From positions 1 through 25,557 of the forward strand of contig DASZTS010000137.1 of NCBI GenBank assembly GCA_035547915.1: DNA of 25,557 nucleotides, given 5' to 3'. The notes below the pieces were generated by a model. That model was not told where the DNA came from. It saw only the letters and a list, made by a program, of their open reading frames with translations, and ran no database searches. The DNA comes from DASSFG01 sp035547915. Lineage in GTDB: Bacteria; Planctomycetota; Planctomycetia; Pirellulales; JAICIG01. A program made the position numbers and the translations under genes. Positions 15,914-23,881 of this stretch are shown here, piece after piece (positions within the stretch are counted from its first letter, which is position 1; each line of letters begins with the position of its first letter).

Positions 15914-16729
15914 TCAGGGCGCGGGGCAGACGAAGAACGGTTCGCCGAACGCGCCCTCCGTCCGCGTGCAACTCCATACCACGTCGTCTTTGTGCGAGAG
16001 GCGCAACACGCCCGACGTGCGGCGCGTGACGGCATATCGCCAACGCAACGCATCGTCGTCGCCGACCGCCTCGATTTGCAGGATCAACTCCGGGTCCGTT
16101 CCCGTCGCGAAGGCAAACACGGCCCCGTCCTTGATCGCCGCATCGTCGCGACCGTAACGGTAGAGTGGTTGCGTCAGCAGCCGTAGCTCCTCGGTCCCCT
16201 GGCTGCCGTAGACGAGCACCGCGCTGAAGTCTCGCGCGATGTTCCGCAACTGGGTCAGCCGCGCTGTGGCCGATCGAGCCACCGCGGGGGCATCGGGCAC
16301 GTCGTGGTATTCGAGGCCGGGCTTCGTCGAGTGCCAGATCGTCTTACCCTTCTTCTCCGCCTGGATCGGTTTCTCCGTCAGCGAACCAAATGTCAGGCAT
16401 ATCGTTCGGGGATCGGACCACCAGATGCAACACGTGGCCACCGGCACGCCGTCGGCGGTCCAGAGAAAGGTCCCGCCGTTGGTGGCCCCTCGTATGCCGT
16501 TGCCCCAGCGCAGCACGGGCTCCTCGATCAGCGTCACGTCAGACTCATCGCCATCGAGCGAGAACTTGTAGCTCTGCGCCTCGCGGTCGACGGAATCGCG
16601 TCGAGAGTCATCCTTCGCCTTCTCGGCCTCCGGCGGAGGACAATCAGACAATGCGGCGTGGCGCGGCCACGCGAGAAAGCACGCCATCAACGCCAGCCGG
16701 TGAAGGCGGTTCGGTCCAGGGTTGAACAT
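15914..16729 (-). CDS. Exported protein of unknown function
   Basis: A 271-residue protein that I do not recognise. The N-terminus has a basic region (R9, H10, R11) and a hydrophobic run 'LALMACFLAW' that looks like a signal peptide; 'LSDCPP' near residue 28 could be a cleavage zone, with a possible but non-canonical lipidation cysteine. The mature part is rich in short strands with repeated Trp, Gly and Thr ('LRWGNGIRGATNGGTFLWT', 'CCIWWSDPR'), then a helical segment, then another strand-rich end ('DPELILQIEAVGDDDALRWRYAVTRRTSG'). It ends in 'FFVCPAP'. GGAG lies 8 nt before the ATG. It converges with the POTRA gene, the two stop codons being under 50 bases apart, and diverges from the redoxin fusion gene. 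Confidence 0.75.
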   Translation of the reverse strand: MFNPGPNRLHRLALMACFLAWPRHAALSDCPPPEAEKAKDDSRRDSVDREAQSYKFSLDGDESDVTLIEEPVLRWGNGIRGATNGGTFLWTADGVPVATCCIWWSDPRTICLTFGSLTEKPIQAEKKGKTIWHSTKPGLEYHDVPDAPAVARSATARLTQLRNIARDFSAVLVYGSQGTEELRLLTQPLYRYGRDDAAIKDGAVFAFATGTDPELILQIEAVGDDDALRWRYAVTRRTSGVLRLSHKDDVVWSCTRTEGAFGEPFFVCPAP

Positions 16730-16763
16730 ATCGGTGCTCCAACAGCCGCGGAACCCAAACGAT

Positions 16764-16769
16764 GTTATA
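16764..16769 (-). promoter_or_regulatory. Candidate -10 box (TATAAC) of the exported protein gene
   Basis: TATAAC on the minus strand lies 35 bases before the ATG at 16729, giving a leader of about 28 nt. A TTCGAC at 16786-16791 with a 16-base spacer is a poor -35 box. Confidence 0.35.
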
Positions 16770-16800
16770 AGAGAACGGCTGGTTTGTCGAATCGGTGCCG

Positions 16801-16825
16801 GCGTTTCCAGAGAAGTTGGAAACGC
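16801..16825. promoter_or_regulatory. Perfect 9-bp inverted repeat in a divergent intergenic region
   Basis: GCGTTTCCA (16801-16809) and TGGAAACGC (16817-16825) are exact reverse complements around a 7-base spacer. It sits between two divergent genes, upstream of the candidate promoter of the minus-strand gene and just before repeat copy B. It has no T run, so an operator or structured leader is more likely than a terminator. Confidence 0.5.
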
Positions 16826-16844
16826 GCCTCAGCAGGCTGTAGAC

Positions 16845-16947
16845 TAAGGGCGGCTGACAAGACCCGGAAGCCGCAGCGCTGTGGGCGAAAAACAGGCTGT
16901 GAAAGGCCGATCTTTTCGGAGCTCGATCCGGTTTTGTCGGTTGCTCT
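16845..16947 (+). repeat. Dispersed palindromic repeat, copy B (diverged)
   Basis: It shares GGGCGGCTGACA, ACCCGGAAGCCG, GGAGCTCGATCCGGTTTTG and TCGGTTGC with copies A, C and D, in the same orientation as copy A. The central hairpin is degraded (AAAAACAGGCTGTGAAAGGCCGATCTTT) and no longer forms a perfect stem. Unlike the other copies it lies in a divergent region upstream of two genes, so it cannot act as their terminator. It lies just upstream of the redoxin fusion start. Confidence 0.75.
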
Positions 16948-17006
16948 GCGGGCCGCTCGCCAAGTCGTTGCGATCGAATCCAATTCGCTCCGAGCCGGAG
17001 AAACAA

Positions 17007-19229
17007 ATGTCTCCTGTTTCACACTCGGTCTCTTCGCGCCGTTCGTCGCGAGGCTGTTACGCTCTGATGGGAGCGATGTCGCTGCTCCGCACCGTTGCGA
17101 TCGGCACTGCTGCGATCGGTACAGTCGCGATCGGCACAGTCGCGATCGGAACAATTCACGTCGCCTCGGTGCAGGCCGAGGAGCCGGCGAAGCTCGAGGC
17201 GGTGGGCAGCATCGAGGGGAAGGTTACGGACGCCGCCGGAAACGCACTCGCCGGTGCGCAGGTCACGCTCCATCGCTTGCACCAACCCGCCTCGCCGCGT
17301 TGGGGAAAATGGCGACCGGACGGGATGCCGATCACCACCGACGAAGAAGGACGGTACGAATTCGGTAATCTCCCCGAAGGCATCTATATGCTGGCCGTCG
17401 GGAAGGAGGGCTTCGCGCCCTGTTACATTCCCCAACGGTACCTCAAGCACGAACGGCTTGAGCGGAACGCCGTGCTCAAGCCGCCGGCAAATCCTGTCAT
17501 CCAGGTGACCGACGAGGCCGGCCGGCCGGTGGCTGGCGCGCGACTGCGCGTCGTCGATCTCAGCGGCCCCGGCGGCGGATGTTATCTGTCGCAACTGGCG
17601 CTCCGTTCGCTCGGCGTGGAGATCGCCCCCAGCGACGACGCCGGGCGATTGCAACTGCCGCCGATGCCGCTGGGCGATGGGCTGACGGTGATCATCGATC
17701 ATCCGCGGCTGGCGCCCATCCGGCTGGATGGGCTCACGGTCGGTTCGGGCGTCGTGGCAACGGCGGTGATGAAGCCCGGCGTGACGCTGACGCTGCACGC
17801 AGCGGAGGGTTCGGCGCATCCGATCGATAACGCCGTGATCGATCTGCGCTTCAAACCATTGGACCATCCGTCAACGATCGTGCACTACGAGATCGATTTC
17901 GACGCGCGAGGGACGGCGCAATTGACGGTCGAGCCCGGCGACTACGAATTCTTGCTGTTACAGCACGCCGACTTTTTCCTGACGCCCGCCTTGCCGGCCG
18001 ACGGCACGGAGTCGTTCCGCATCGATCGCGGCTGCAATGACGATTTGCGATTCGAAGTGCACCCGAAGGTATCCGCGCGGGGCAGAGTGATCGAGGCCGA
18101 CACCGGCAAACTCGTCCGCGACGCCGAGTTGATGGGAGAGATCGGCGCCGGCGTCTCGGAAACGTCGCCGGCCGCCCGTTGGAGCCTTGCCGAATGGGCG
18201 ACCGAAAACGCCGACGGCACCTACCGAATCAATCTCGCGGCCGGACCCGCACGCATCACCTTCTTCGGAGCAAAATCAGGAGCCGGCGATCCGACGGTTC
18301 TGGATGCCGAATCACCCAACACGGAATTCGTCGTCGCGGCCGACGGCTCGACCGTCTTTCCCGACATCCGAGTCCGCCGGCTGCCCAGATTCACCGGCGT
18401 CGTGCGGAATCCCGACGGAACGCCTGCCGTGCGAGCCATCGTACGCTTCGCGGGGTACTTCCAGCCGGTGCTCACCGACGAGCGTGGCCGATTCGAAATC
18501 CAGCCGAAGTGGATCCCGATCGACGAGAAGGGCGAGCGCGAATACGAGCAACGCCTCATCGCCCTCGATCCCCATCGCCCGCTGGCCGCCCACCGCGACG
18601 TGCGACTCGATGAGGCGGGAGAGTTGGTCCTGACGCTCGCACCGCACCCGGTCGATTGGCCGATCGAGGAACTCGACCATCCTTCCTACACCGCACGTGG
18701 CCCGGCACTGGCCGCCAAGGACGTCGAGCCCTACGCGTCCATCTCGTTGCGAGGCCGCCCGGCGCCGCCGCTCGAAGGGGTCGCGTGGATCAACACCGAC
18801 GATCGGCCGCTCTCGCTGGCTGCATTACGAGGGAAATACGTACTGCTCGATTTCTGGATGATTCCGTGCACACCCTGCCATGCCGATTTTCCCTCGGTGC
18901 AGATGGTCCACGATCTATACAAGGACCACGGCGTCGTCGTGATCGGCGTCCATAACAGCAATTACAGCACGGTCGCACAGGTGCGCGAACACGTCAAACA
19001 GATCGGCCTTTCCTTCCCGATCGTCGTCGACCATCTCGACGGGCGGACGACCGCGAGTTACGAACAGCACGGCATCGCCAGGGTGGCTCCCAGCTACGTG
19101 TTGATCGGGCCCGACGGCAATGTATTGCTCGACGATCACACGATCCCCCAGTCGCGCCGACTGCACGGCTATAAGCTGGAGATCATTCGCAAGTTCCTGC
19201 TCGCCTCGCCGTCAGCCCAGACGCCTTGA
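17007..19229 (+). CDS. Carboxypeptidase-regulatory-like / thioredoxin-fold (redoxin) fusion protein
   Basis: A 740-residue exported protein. Residues 24-56 form a long hydrophobic signal or anchor containing four V/A-A-I-G-T repeats, ending 'SVQAEEP' as a likely cleavage zone. Next comes a carboxypeptidase-regulatory-like beta domain at about 66-155 ('IEGKVTDAAGNALAGAQVTLHR', shortened form 'GKVTDAAGNALAGAQVTL'), and further repeats of that kind at about 164-280 ('VTDEAGRPVAGARLRV') and 470-550 ('RFTGVVRNPDGTPAVRAIVRF'). The last ~170 residues are a TlpA/AhpC-like redoxin with 'PCTPC' (C621, C624), 'LIGPDGNVLLDD' and a cis-Pro region 'VAPSYVL'. The likely role is thiol-disulfide exchange outside the cytoplasm. 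GGAG lies 6 nt before the ATG at 17007; a longer frame begins inside repeat copy B and is rejected. Confidence 0.85.
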   Translation: MSPVSHSVSSRRSSRGCYALMGAMSLLRTVAIGTAAIGTVAIGTVAIGTIHVASVQAEEPAKLEAVGSIEGKVTDAAGNALAGAQVTLHRLHQPASPRWGKWRPDGMPITTDEEGRYEFGNLPEGIYMLAVGKEGFAPCYIPQRYLKHERLERNAVLKPPANPVIQVTDEAGRPVAGARLRVVDLSGPGGGCYLSQLALRSLGVEIAPSDDAGRLQLPPMPLGDGLTVIIDHPRLAPIRLDGLTVGSGVVATAVMKPGVTLTLHAAEGSAHPIDNAVIDLRFKPLDHPSTIVHYEIDFDARGTAQLTVEPGDYEFLLLQHADFFLTPALPADGTESFRIDRGCNDDLRFEVHPKVSARGRVIEADTGKLVRDAELMGEIGAGVSETSPAARWSLAEWATENADGTYRINLAAGPARITFFGAKSGAGDPTVLDAESPNTEFVVAADGSTVFPDIRVRRLPRFTGVVRNPDGTPAVRAIVRFAGYFQPVLTDERGRFEIQPKWIPIDEKGEREYEQRLIALDPHRPLAAHRDVRLDEAGELVLTLAPHPVDWPIEELDHPSYTARGPALAAKDVEPYASISLRGRPAPPLEGVAWINTDDRPLSLAALRGKYVLLDFWMIPCTPCHADFPSVQMVHDLYKDHGVVVIGVHNSNYSTVAQVREHVKQIGLSFPIVVDHLDGRTTASYEQHGIARVAPSYVLIGPDGNVLLDDHTIPQSRRLHGYKLEIIRKFLLASPSAQTP
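17094..17153 (+). repeat. Four tandem 15-bp repeats in the signal-peptide region
   Basis: Four contiguous 15-base units with consensus GTCGCGATCGGCACA (units at 17094, 17109, 17124 and 17139) encode V/A-A-I-G-T four times in the hydrophobic core of the redoxin fusion protein. Units 3 and 4 differ at one base. Each holds CGATCG. Because the unit is a multiple of three, slippage would change the length of the hydrophobic core in frame. Confidence 0.85.
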
Positions 19230-19297
19230 GGGCGCCTGGAAAACCTGACCGATCCTATCCTTCGGCAAGACATCGCAAGAGTCCGTGAAGTCGCCGA

Positions 19298-21037
19298 TCA
19301 TTCGACCACGGCAGGCAGCGCAACAATCTCTTTCGCCTTGGGAATGAAATACGGCATATCCAGGCCGGAAAGTAGCCTCACCAGGCGATCGAGCATGTTC
19401 TTCCGCACCGAGTTATCGTTCATCGCTTCTTGGATACTGCGTGTCGACATGGCCTCGACGTAGCCCCGCCAGAGAGGCTCGTTCTCCCCGTCCGTCCAGA
19501 GTTCGACCACCGCGGACCCTTTCGCCTCGGTGACGCGTCTGCCGGTATCCGTACCCCAGATATCGAAGGGGGACTGCCGGTGGTAGACCGGCAAGCTTTC
19601 GCCGGCTTTCTCCGACAATTTGAAATACAGCACCGTGGCCTGGTTCTCGGCGACCCGGATGTTTTCTCGCGCCAAACGCCGCGTCAGGGCCTCGGTGAGC
19701 ACCTTTCGCGTCTCCGTCTCGTCGCCGCGCAGTCCGGCGAGTTCCAGCCGCAGGCTAACGGCGTCGCCGGGCTTCAGATAGCTGGGCGCCTGGTCGACCA
19801 TTTGCTGTATCGATTCGTTCAGCCTCTCGTGCGGAATGGGAATGGCTCGGAGCCGTTCGCGGTCGTTGCCGAAGGCGCCGATCAGGTAGCCGGCGTCTAT
19901 CAGGTGCGGCGGGATTTGTGCGGCGAAGGGCACGCGTACGCTGAGGACGACTCGCTTCGCTTTCCGATCGTACAGCCGGTTTTTGATGAGCCAGCCGCTG
20001 CCGTCGGGCCGCCATTCGAAGGTCTCGTCGTGACCGATCGTGAGCGGCATCTGCAGGGGCTCGTCGAACACCAATTTACCCTTGATGTTCCAGACCAGGA
20101 TCCGTGGGAGCGGATGAGTCGAGTACGCGGCCAACTCGGTCCCGTCCGGTGAGAAGGCCATCCCACGCGTCCAGGCGTAGATGGAGGAGGCGTCGGTGTT
20201 CACGGCGCGCTTGGGGCGAGGTGGCTTCTTAGCAGGGGCCGCCGCGCTGCCCGGCTCCTTGCTGGGCGGCGCCATCACGGCGACTTGTCGGTTCGTCACC
20301 GTCGACGTGACGATGAGTTTGTCGTGTGCGATGTAGGCGAATTGCTTGCCGTCGGGGCTGAGGGCCAGTTTGTTCGGCGAGATCCGTACGGCGGGCACCT
20401 TCAGGTGCTTGATGATCTTACCGGTCTCGATCTCCCAGACGTCGATCTGGTCGTTGTGGCGTCCGCCGAGGAGCAGGTATTTGCCGCGCGATATGCCAAG
20501 AAAATCGACAAACGCATCCTTATCGCCAGGAACTTCGAGCACGCGTTGGCCCGTTTCGGTATTCCAGACGGTGACGGCCGTGTCGGTCTGGTTGGGCGAC
20601 TTCGAGCCAGCGGCGAAGAAGCGTCCATCGTCCGAAATACATCGCAGGCCGTGGTGGTCGTAGGTTCCGGCGAGCTGGCTGATCGGTTTTTCCGTCTTGA
20701 GGTCCCACACGTTCGTGCCGAGGACGGCCACGAAACAACCGACCGGACCGAAGGTGACTCCCTTCGTGGCATCGAACGGTACGTCCGGAACTTTCGGAGC
20801 ATTGTCGTCAGCATTCGGCGCATCGCCATCCGTCGGCTCTTCGGCGCCGGCCGCCAAGGGATCGTCCGCATCGGCGTTCTGGGCGCCTGCGGCCGACTCC
20901 GCCACTTCCTTTTCGGCGGCCCGCGACGGACGGTCGTCTCCTACGACGAAAAGGAAGGTCAGGCTGAACGTCAGGAGAACCGCGGTGATAGGACGACAGA
21001 ACAATCGCACAGGAAGAAACCTCGATGAAGGGCCCAT
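19298..21037 (-). CDS. Exported WD40-like repeat protein
   Basis: A 579-residue protein. Residues 1-40 have a basic start and the hydrophobic run 'ITAVLLTFSLTFLFVV', a signal peptide or anchor. An acidic Ala/Asp/Glu-rich stretch follows (about 41-90). Residues ~95-380 carry degenerate WD40/beta-propeller blades: 'GTNVWDLKTEKPI', 'DTAVTVWNTETGQRV', 'DQIDVWEIETGKII', 'LALSPDGKQFAYI', 'MAFSPDGTELAAYS' and 'RILVWNIKGKLV'. The C-terminal ~180 residues are alpha/beta and unassigned ('YLKPGDAVSLRLELAGL', 'TEALTRRLARENIRVAENQATVLYF' in part). Such proteins usually act as scaffolds outside or at the membrane; partners are unknown. I placed the start at 21037 because the promoter at 21084-21112 lies upstream of it and downstream of an alternative GTG at 21154. 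It converges with the redoxin fusion gene. Confidence 0.78.
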   Translation of the reverse strand: MGPSSRFLPVRLFCRPITAVLLTFSLTFLFVVGDDRPSRAAEKEVAESAAGAQNADADDPLAAGAEEPTDGDAPNADDNAPKVPDVPFDATKGVTFGPVGCFVAVLGTNVWDLKTEKPISQLAGTYDHHGLRCISDDGRFFAAGSKSPNQTDTAVTVWNTETGQRVLEVPGDKDAFVDFLGISRGKYLLLGGRHNDQIDVWEIETGKIIKHLKVPAVRISPNKLALSPDGKQFAYIAHDKLIVTSTVTNRQVAVMAPPSKEPGSAAAPAKKPPRPKRAVNTDASSIYAWTRGMAFSPDGTELAAYSTHPLPRILVWNIKGKLVFDEPLQMPLTIGHDETFEWRPDGSGWLIKNRLYDRKAKRVVLSVRVPFAAQIPPHLIDAGYLIGAFGNDRERLRAIPIPHERLNESIQQMVDQAPSYLKPGDAVSLRLELAGLRGDETETRKVLTEALTRRLARENIRVAENQATVLYFKLSEKAGESLPVYHRQSPFDIWGTDTGRRVTEAKGSAVVELWTDGENEPLWRGYVEAMSTRSIQEAMNDNSVRKNMLDRLVRLLSGLDMPYFIPKAKEIVALPAVVE

Positions 21038-21083
21038 CGCACCGGGTAGGTGGTCGAAACAGCCGGATGCCGTTTTCCTGAAT

Positions 21084-21112
21084 ATAATAGAGGGACGATC
21101 GTCCCGCTCCAA
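21084..21112 (-). promoter_or_regulatory. Candidate promoter of the WD40-like gene with a palindromic spacer
   Basis: On the minus strand, TTGGAG (21107-21112) and TATTAT (21084-21089, 5 of 6 match) are 17 bases apart. The spacer contains the perfect 14-base palindrome GGGACGATCGTCCC (21092-21105). The start would fall near 21077, about 40 bases before the ATG at 21037. The palindrome is placed where a repressor or a spacer-twisting activator would bind. Confidence 0.5.
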
Positions 21113-21419
21113 CCAGCGAACTTTCCACGCCGAAGCTTCTTTGCCCTTCTTCACACGCCCTATAGTAGGGCGGCCGCTGGCGTTCCGTTACATCCACGGA
21201 TGGCGGCCTCTTTGCCAGCGTCCCTACGCATCCCTCCCAGAGGTCCATTTGTAGTCAATCGGGGCAAGATGGAAACCAATTCCAAGAATCGGCTCAAGCG
21301 ACAGGGACCCTACGGCCGATAAAGCGACGCCCTGGCTGGTCGGCGGAATGGCCGCAAACGCCGCGGCAGGTAGGCCGCCGGCCAAATCGTCGTGGTCGTC
21401 ACTCCGAGGAGTTTCCTCT

Positions 21420-22265
21420 ATGCGTCTGCTCGACAAGGGCTTGAGATTCGTCGAGCGTTGGTTGTGGGACGACCGCCGGAACGCGCCGACGATCTCGTAC
21501 GCCCAGAACGGCGAAGACGTGCTGCTCGATCGCGCGTTGAAGGGGCGCGCGGACGGTTTCTACATCGACGTCGGCGCCAACGACCCCGTCGTCGGTTCGG
21601 TCACCAAGACCTTCTACGATCGCGGCATGCGTGGCATCAACATCGAGCCGGGCCGCATCTTCGACAAGCTGGTCCGCGCCCGCCCGGGCGATACGAATCT
21701 ACAGTTGGCACTCTCCGACCGCGAAGGGGAGTGCACGTTCTACGAATTCCCCGACAACGACGGGTTATCGACCGTCTCGACCGAGGTCCGCGCCGTCCAC
21801 GACTGCTCGTGTGTCGAACGCAGCGTGCCCACCGCCACGCTCGCCGGCGTGTGCGAGAAGTATGTGCCTGGGACGATCGACTTCCTCAAGATCGACGTCG
21901 AAGGACACGAGCACGAAGTCATCGCCGGCGCCGATTGGCATCGCTGGCGGCCGCGCATCGTGCTGGTGGAATCGCCGACGACGGAGGACGGCGACGGCCC
22001 ACACCGTCGATGGGAACCGCTCTTGCTGAACGCCGACTACCTCTTCGCCACCAGCGACGGCATCAATCGCTATTACGTGCGGCGCGAAGACGAAGCGCTG
22101 CTGCGCTGCTTCCGCCAACCTCTGAACGTCCTCGATCGGTACGTCCCCTATCGGCACGTGCAGCCCGTCGAAGGCCTGGGCCCGCTCAGCCTCGCCGCCG
22201 CCCGCCGCTTTCAGACGCTCATCGACCTCGCCGGCTACTGGTTTCCGCGTCGGCATACGACCTAG
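21420..22265 (+). CDS. FkbM-family methyltransferase
   Basis: A 281-residue SAM-dependent methyltransferase of the FkbM group, which usually O-methylates sugars or polyketides; in bacteria many modify surface glycans. Motif I is 'FYIDVGAND' (47-55), 'INIEP' (73-77) holds the acidic residue that contacts the SAM ribose, and 'FLKIDVEGHEHEVIAG' (155-170) is the FkbM hallmark, followed by 'RIVLVES' (179-185). 'ISYAQNGEDVLLDRAL' (25-40) matches the entry motif of this family. The C-terminal ~60 residues are extra and unassigned. The ATG at 21420 has GAGGAG 8 nt upstream. That site is partly inside a small hairpin (GAGGA-GTT-TCCTC). No glycosyltransferase genes are adjacent in the window. Confidence 0.9.
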   Translation: MRLLDKGLRFVERWLWDDRRNAPTISYAQNGEDVLLDRALKGRADGFYIDVGANDPVVGSVTKTFYDRGMRGINIEPGRIFDKLVRARPGDTNLQLALSDREGECTFYEFPDNDGLSTVSTEVRAVHDCSCVERSVPTATLAGVCEKYVPGTIDFLKIDVEGHEHEVIAGADWHRWRPRIVLVESPTTEDGDGPHRRWEPLLLNADYLFATSDGINRYYVRREDEALLRCFRQPLNVLDRYVPYRHVQPVEGLGPLSLAAARRFQTLIDLAGYWFPRRHTT

Positions 22266-22599
22266 CCCTCGGCACGAACGGCGAGCCGCTCGTCTCCCCG
22301 CGAACCCGGCCGCTCCGCGGTAAAGCGCCTCTTCTGCGGCGCTGCTCTCGTTCTCGCGCCGGCATCCCCGACGTCTCGATGTGCGACCGGCTTGTTGTCG
22401 ATTTGATGACGACGGCGCAGGGCGCCCAATTCTTCGCCGATCCCCCGGCCGGCCCCAGACTGCGATAAAACGCGCGATCGCGAGAGACCATCCGCGGGAT
22501 GGCATAGGGGTTGCGTAGCAGCGGGCAAAACGTGTGTCGTCCAGGCACATAAGACGGCCGCTAACAGGATGTTACGATTCTGAAAGGAGCGGGGAACGC
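22266..22599. other. Intergenic stretch without supported gene
   Basis: This 334-base gap between the FkbM and secretin-N-like genes has open frames on the minus strand, but none combines a ribosome site, coding-like third positions and a recognisable product. GCGCGATCGCG near 22470 is a perfect 11-base palindrome by itself. AGGAG at about 22585 belongs to the next gene. I see no terminator. Confidence 0.4.
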
Positions 22600-23808
22600 A
22601 TGATGAGATCCTCATGTCGACGGTCGCGTCTGCCGGGAGGAGCTCTGGGGATCGTGCTGGTCCTGTTCGGTGCCGGCGAAGGGCGTGCGGCCGAGCCGAG
22701 CGACTCCGAGTTGGCGGATGGGGAGCTCGTCGACCGGGTCGGTAACCGGAACCAGATCTTCGAGGGGTTCCTGCGGGCCGAGGTGACCAACACCGTCAAT
22801 CGCGCCCGCGCCACCCTGGCAACCGATCCACAAGCGGCCGAGAAGACGCTCGAGCTGCTGTCGGAGAAGGTGGGCCGCGCCGGCGAGATTCGGCCCGATG
22901 TGCGAGCGCAGCTTGTCGATCAGATCGAGTCGGCCCTGCGATTGGCTCGCCGCCAGGTCGAGATACACAACCAGCGCGGGCTCTTGGCGTCGCAGCATCC
23001 CGCCCAACGAGAAGCCGCGGAGCGCTACGGCCGCCAACGTTCGGAGCAGGAGCGGAGCGCGGCCGATTCCATGTCGCAGTTCCAATCGCTCATGGCCGAA
23101 GGCCGCTACCGCGACGCGGAGATGCTGGCCGCCGCCGCGGAAGAGGCCCAGCCGAATCAGCCGGCCTGGCGGAACGCGGTCCTGCTGGCACGTACGAAGG
23201 GATCGACGACCGATCTGCAAGCGGTACGCATCATGAAGGAAAGGGGGGTGGTCGATGTGTGGCGTCAGGAAGAGATCGCGAGCATCCCGACGCCCGACTC
23301 GCCGCCGATCCTGTATCCCGATCCGGAGGTCTGGCAATCGCTCACGGAGCGTCGCAACAACCATGCGGTCGACGTGAAGAAGCGCGGTGCGAGCGAACTG
23401 AAGATCCTCGACGAATTGGACGAGCGGACCGAGGTGGATTTCATCGACGAACCGCTCACCAAGGTGGTCGACTACCTCAAGGACCGCCACGGGATCGAAA
23501 TCCAGATCGACAGGCGGGCGCTGTTCAAGGCGGGCATCTCCCCTGAGTCGCTGATCACGTACAGCGTCAAGGGCGTCACTCTCCGGTCGGCCCTGAAACT
23601 CTTGCTGCGAGATCTCGACCTCACCTACACCATTCGCTACGAAGTGTTGCTGATCACGACCCAGGAAGAAGCCGAGATGATGCGCGAGGCGCGCGTTTAC
23701 CCGGTCGCAGACCTGGTGAGCCCGAGTCCGTTCGTGCGTCGCGCGGCACGTCGCTACGGCATCCAGAACATGTCCCGCGCCGCCGCGGCCGGCAGCGGGG
23801 CCTTTTAG
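22600..23808 (+). CDS. Exported protein with secretin-N-like (STN) domain, possibly truncated
   Basis: A 402-residue protein. Residues 1-31 have several Arg residues then 'ALGIVLVLFGAGEGRAA', a signal peptide. Residues 50-200 are helical and charged, with likely coiled-coil stretches ('SALRLARRQVEIHNQRG'). Residues ~278-360 resemble a secretin/TonB short N-terminal domain: 'EVDFIDEPLTKVVDYLKDRH', 'EIQIDRRALFKAGISPES', 'YSVKGVTLRSALKLLLRDLD', then 'YTIRYEVLLITTQEEAE'. 'ARVYPVADLV' (364-373) follows; in related planctomycete proteins I recall, longer sequence continues here. Instead the protein ends within 30 residues in 'SRAAAAGSGAF', and its stop TAG belongs to repeat copy C. AGGAG lies 10 nt before the start. 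It is likely a periplasmic or cell-surface protein, function unknown. Confidence 0.78.
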   Translation: MMRSSCRRSRLPGGALGIVLVLFGAGEGRAAEPSDSELADGELVDRVGNRNQIFEGFLRAEVTNTVNRARATLATDPQAAEKTLELLSEKVGRAGEIRPDVRAQLVDQIESALRLARRQVEIHNQRGLLASQHPAQREAAERYGRQRSEQERSAADSMSQFQSLMAEGRYRDAEMLAAAAEEAQPNQPAWRNAVLLARTKGSTTDLQAVRIMKERGVVDVWRQEEIASIPTPDSPPILYPDPEVWQSLTERRNNHAVDVKKRGASELKILDELDERTEVDFIDEPLTKVVDYLKDRHGIEIQIDRRALFKAGISPESLITYSVKGVTLRSALKLLLRDLDLTYTIRYEVLLITTQEEAEMMREARVYPVADLVSPSPFVRRAARRYGIQNMSRAAAAGSGAF

Positions 23809-23880
23809 AGGAGCCGACAAAACCAGATCGAGCTCCACAAAATCGCGCAGCCGCTCCGGCTTCGCGGTTTTGTCAGCCGC
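23803..23880 (-). repeat. Dispersed palindromic repeat, copy C (internally deleted)
   Basis: It starts TTTTAGAGGAGCCGACAAAA and ends GGTTTTGTCAGCCGCC. Compared with copy D the central hairpin is missing: ACAAAATCG runs directly into CGCAGCCGCTCCGGCTTCG. The first bases overlap the end of the secretin-N-like gene, so the TAG stop (23806-23808) is part of the repeat. It is followed after one base by copy D in direct orientation. Confidence 0.8.
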
Positions 23881-23881
23881 C

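Noticed and set aside
16881..17006. A 42-codon N-terminal extension of the redoxin fusion gene.
   Set aside because: It is translation of repeat copy B, and a good ribosome site and signal peptide start at 17007.
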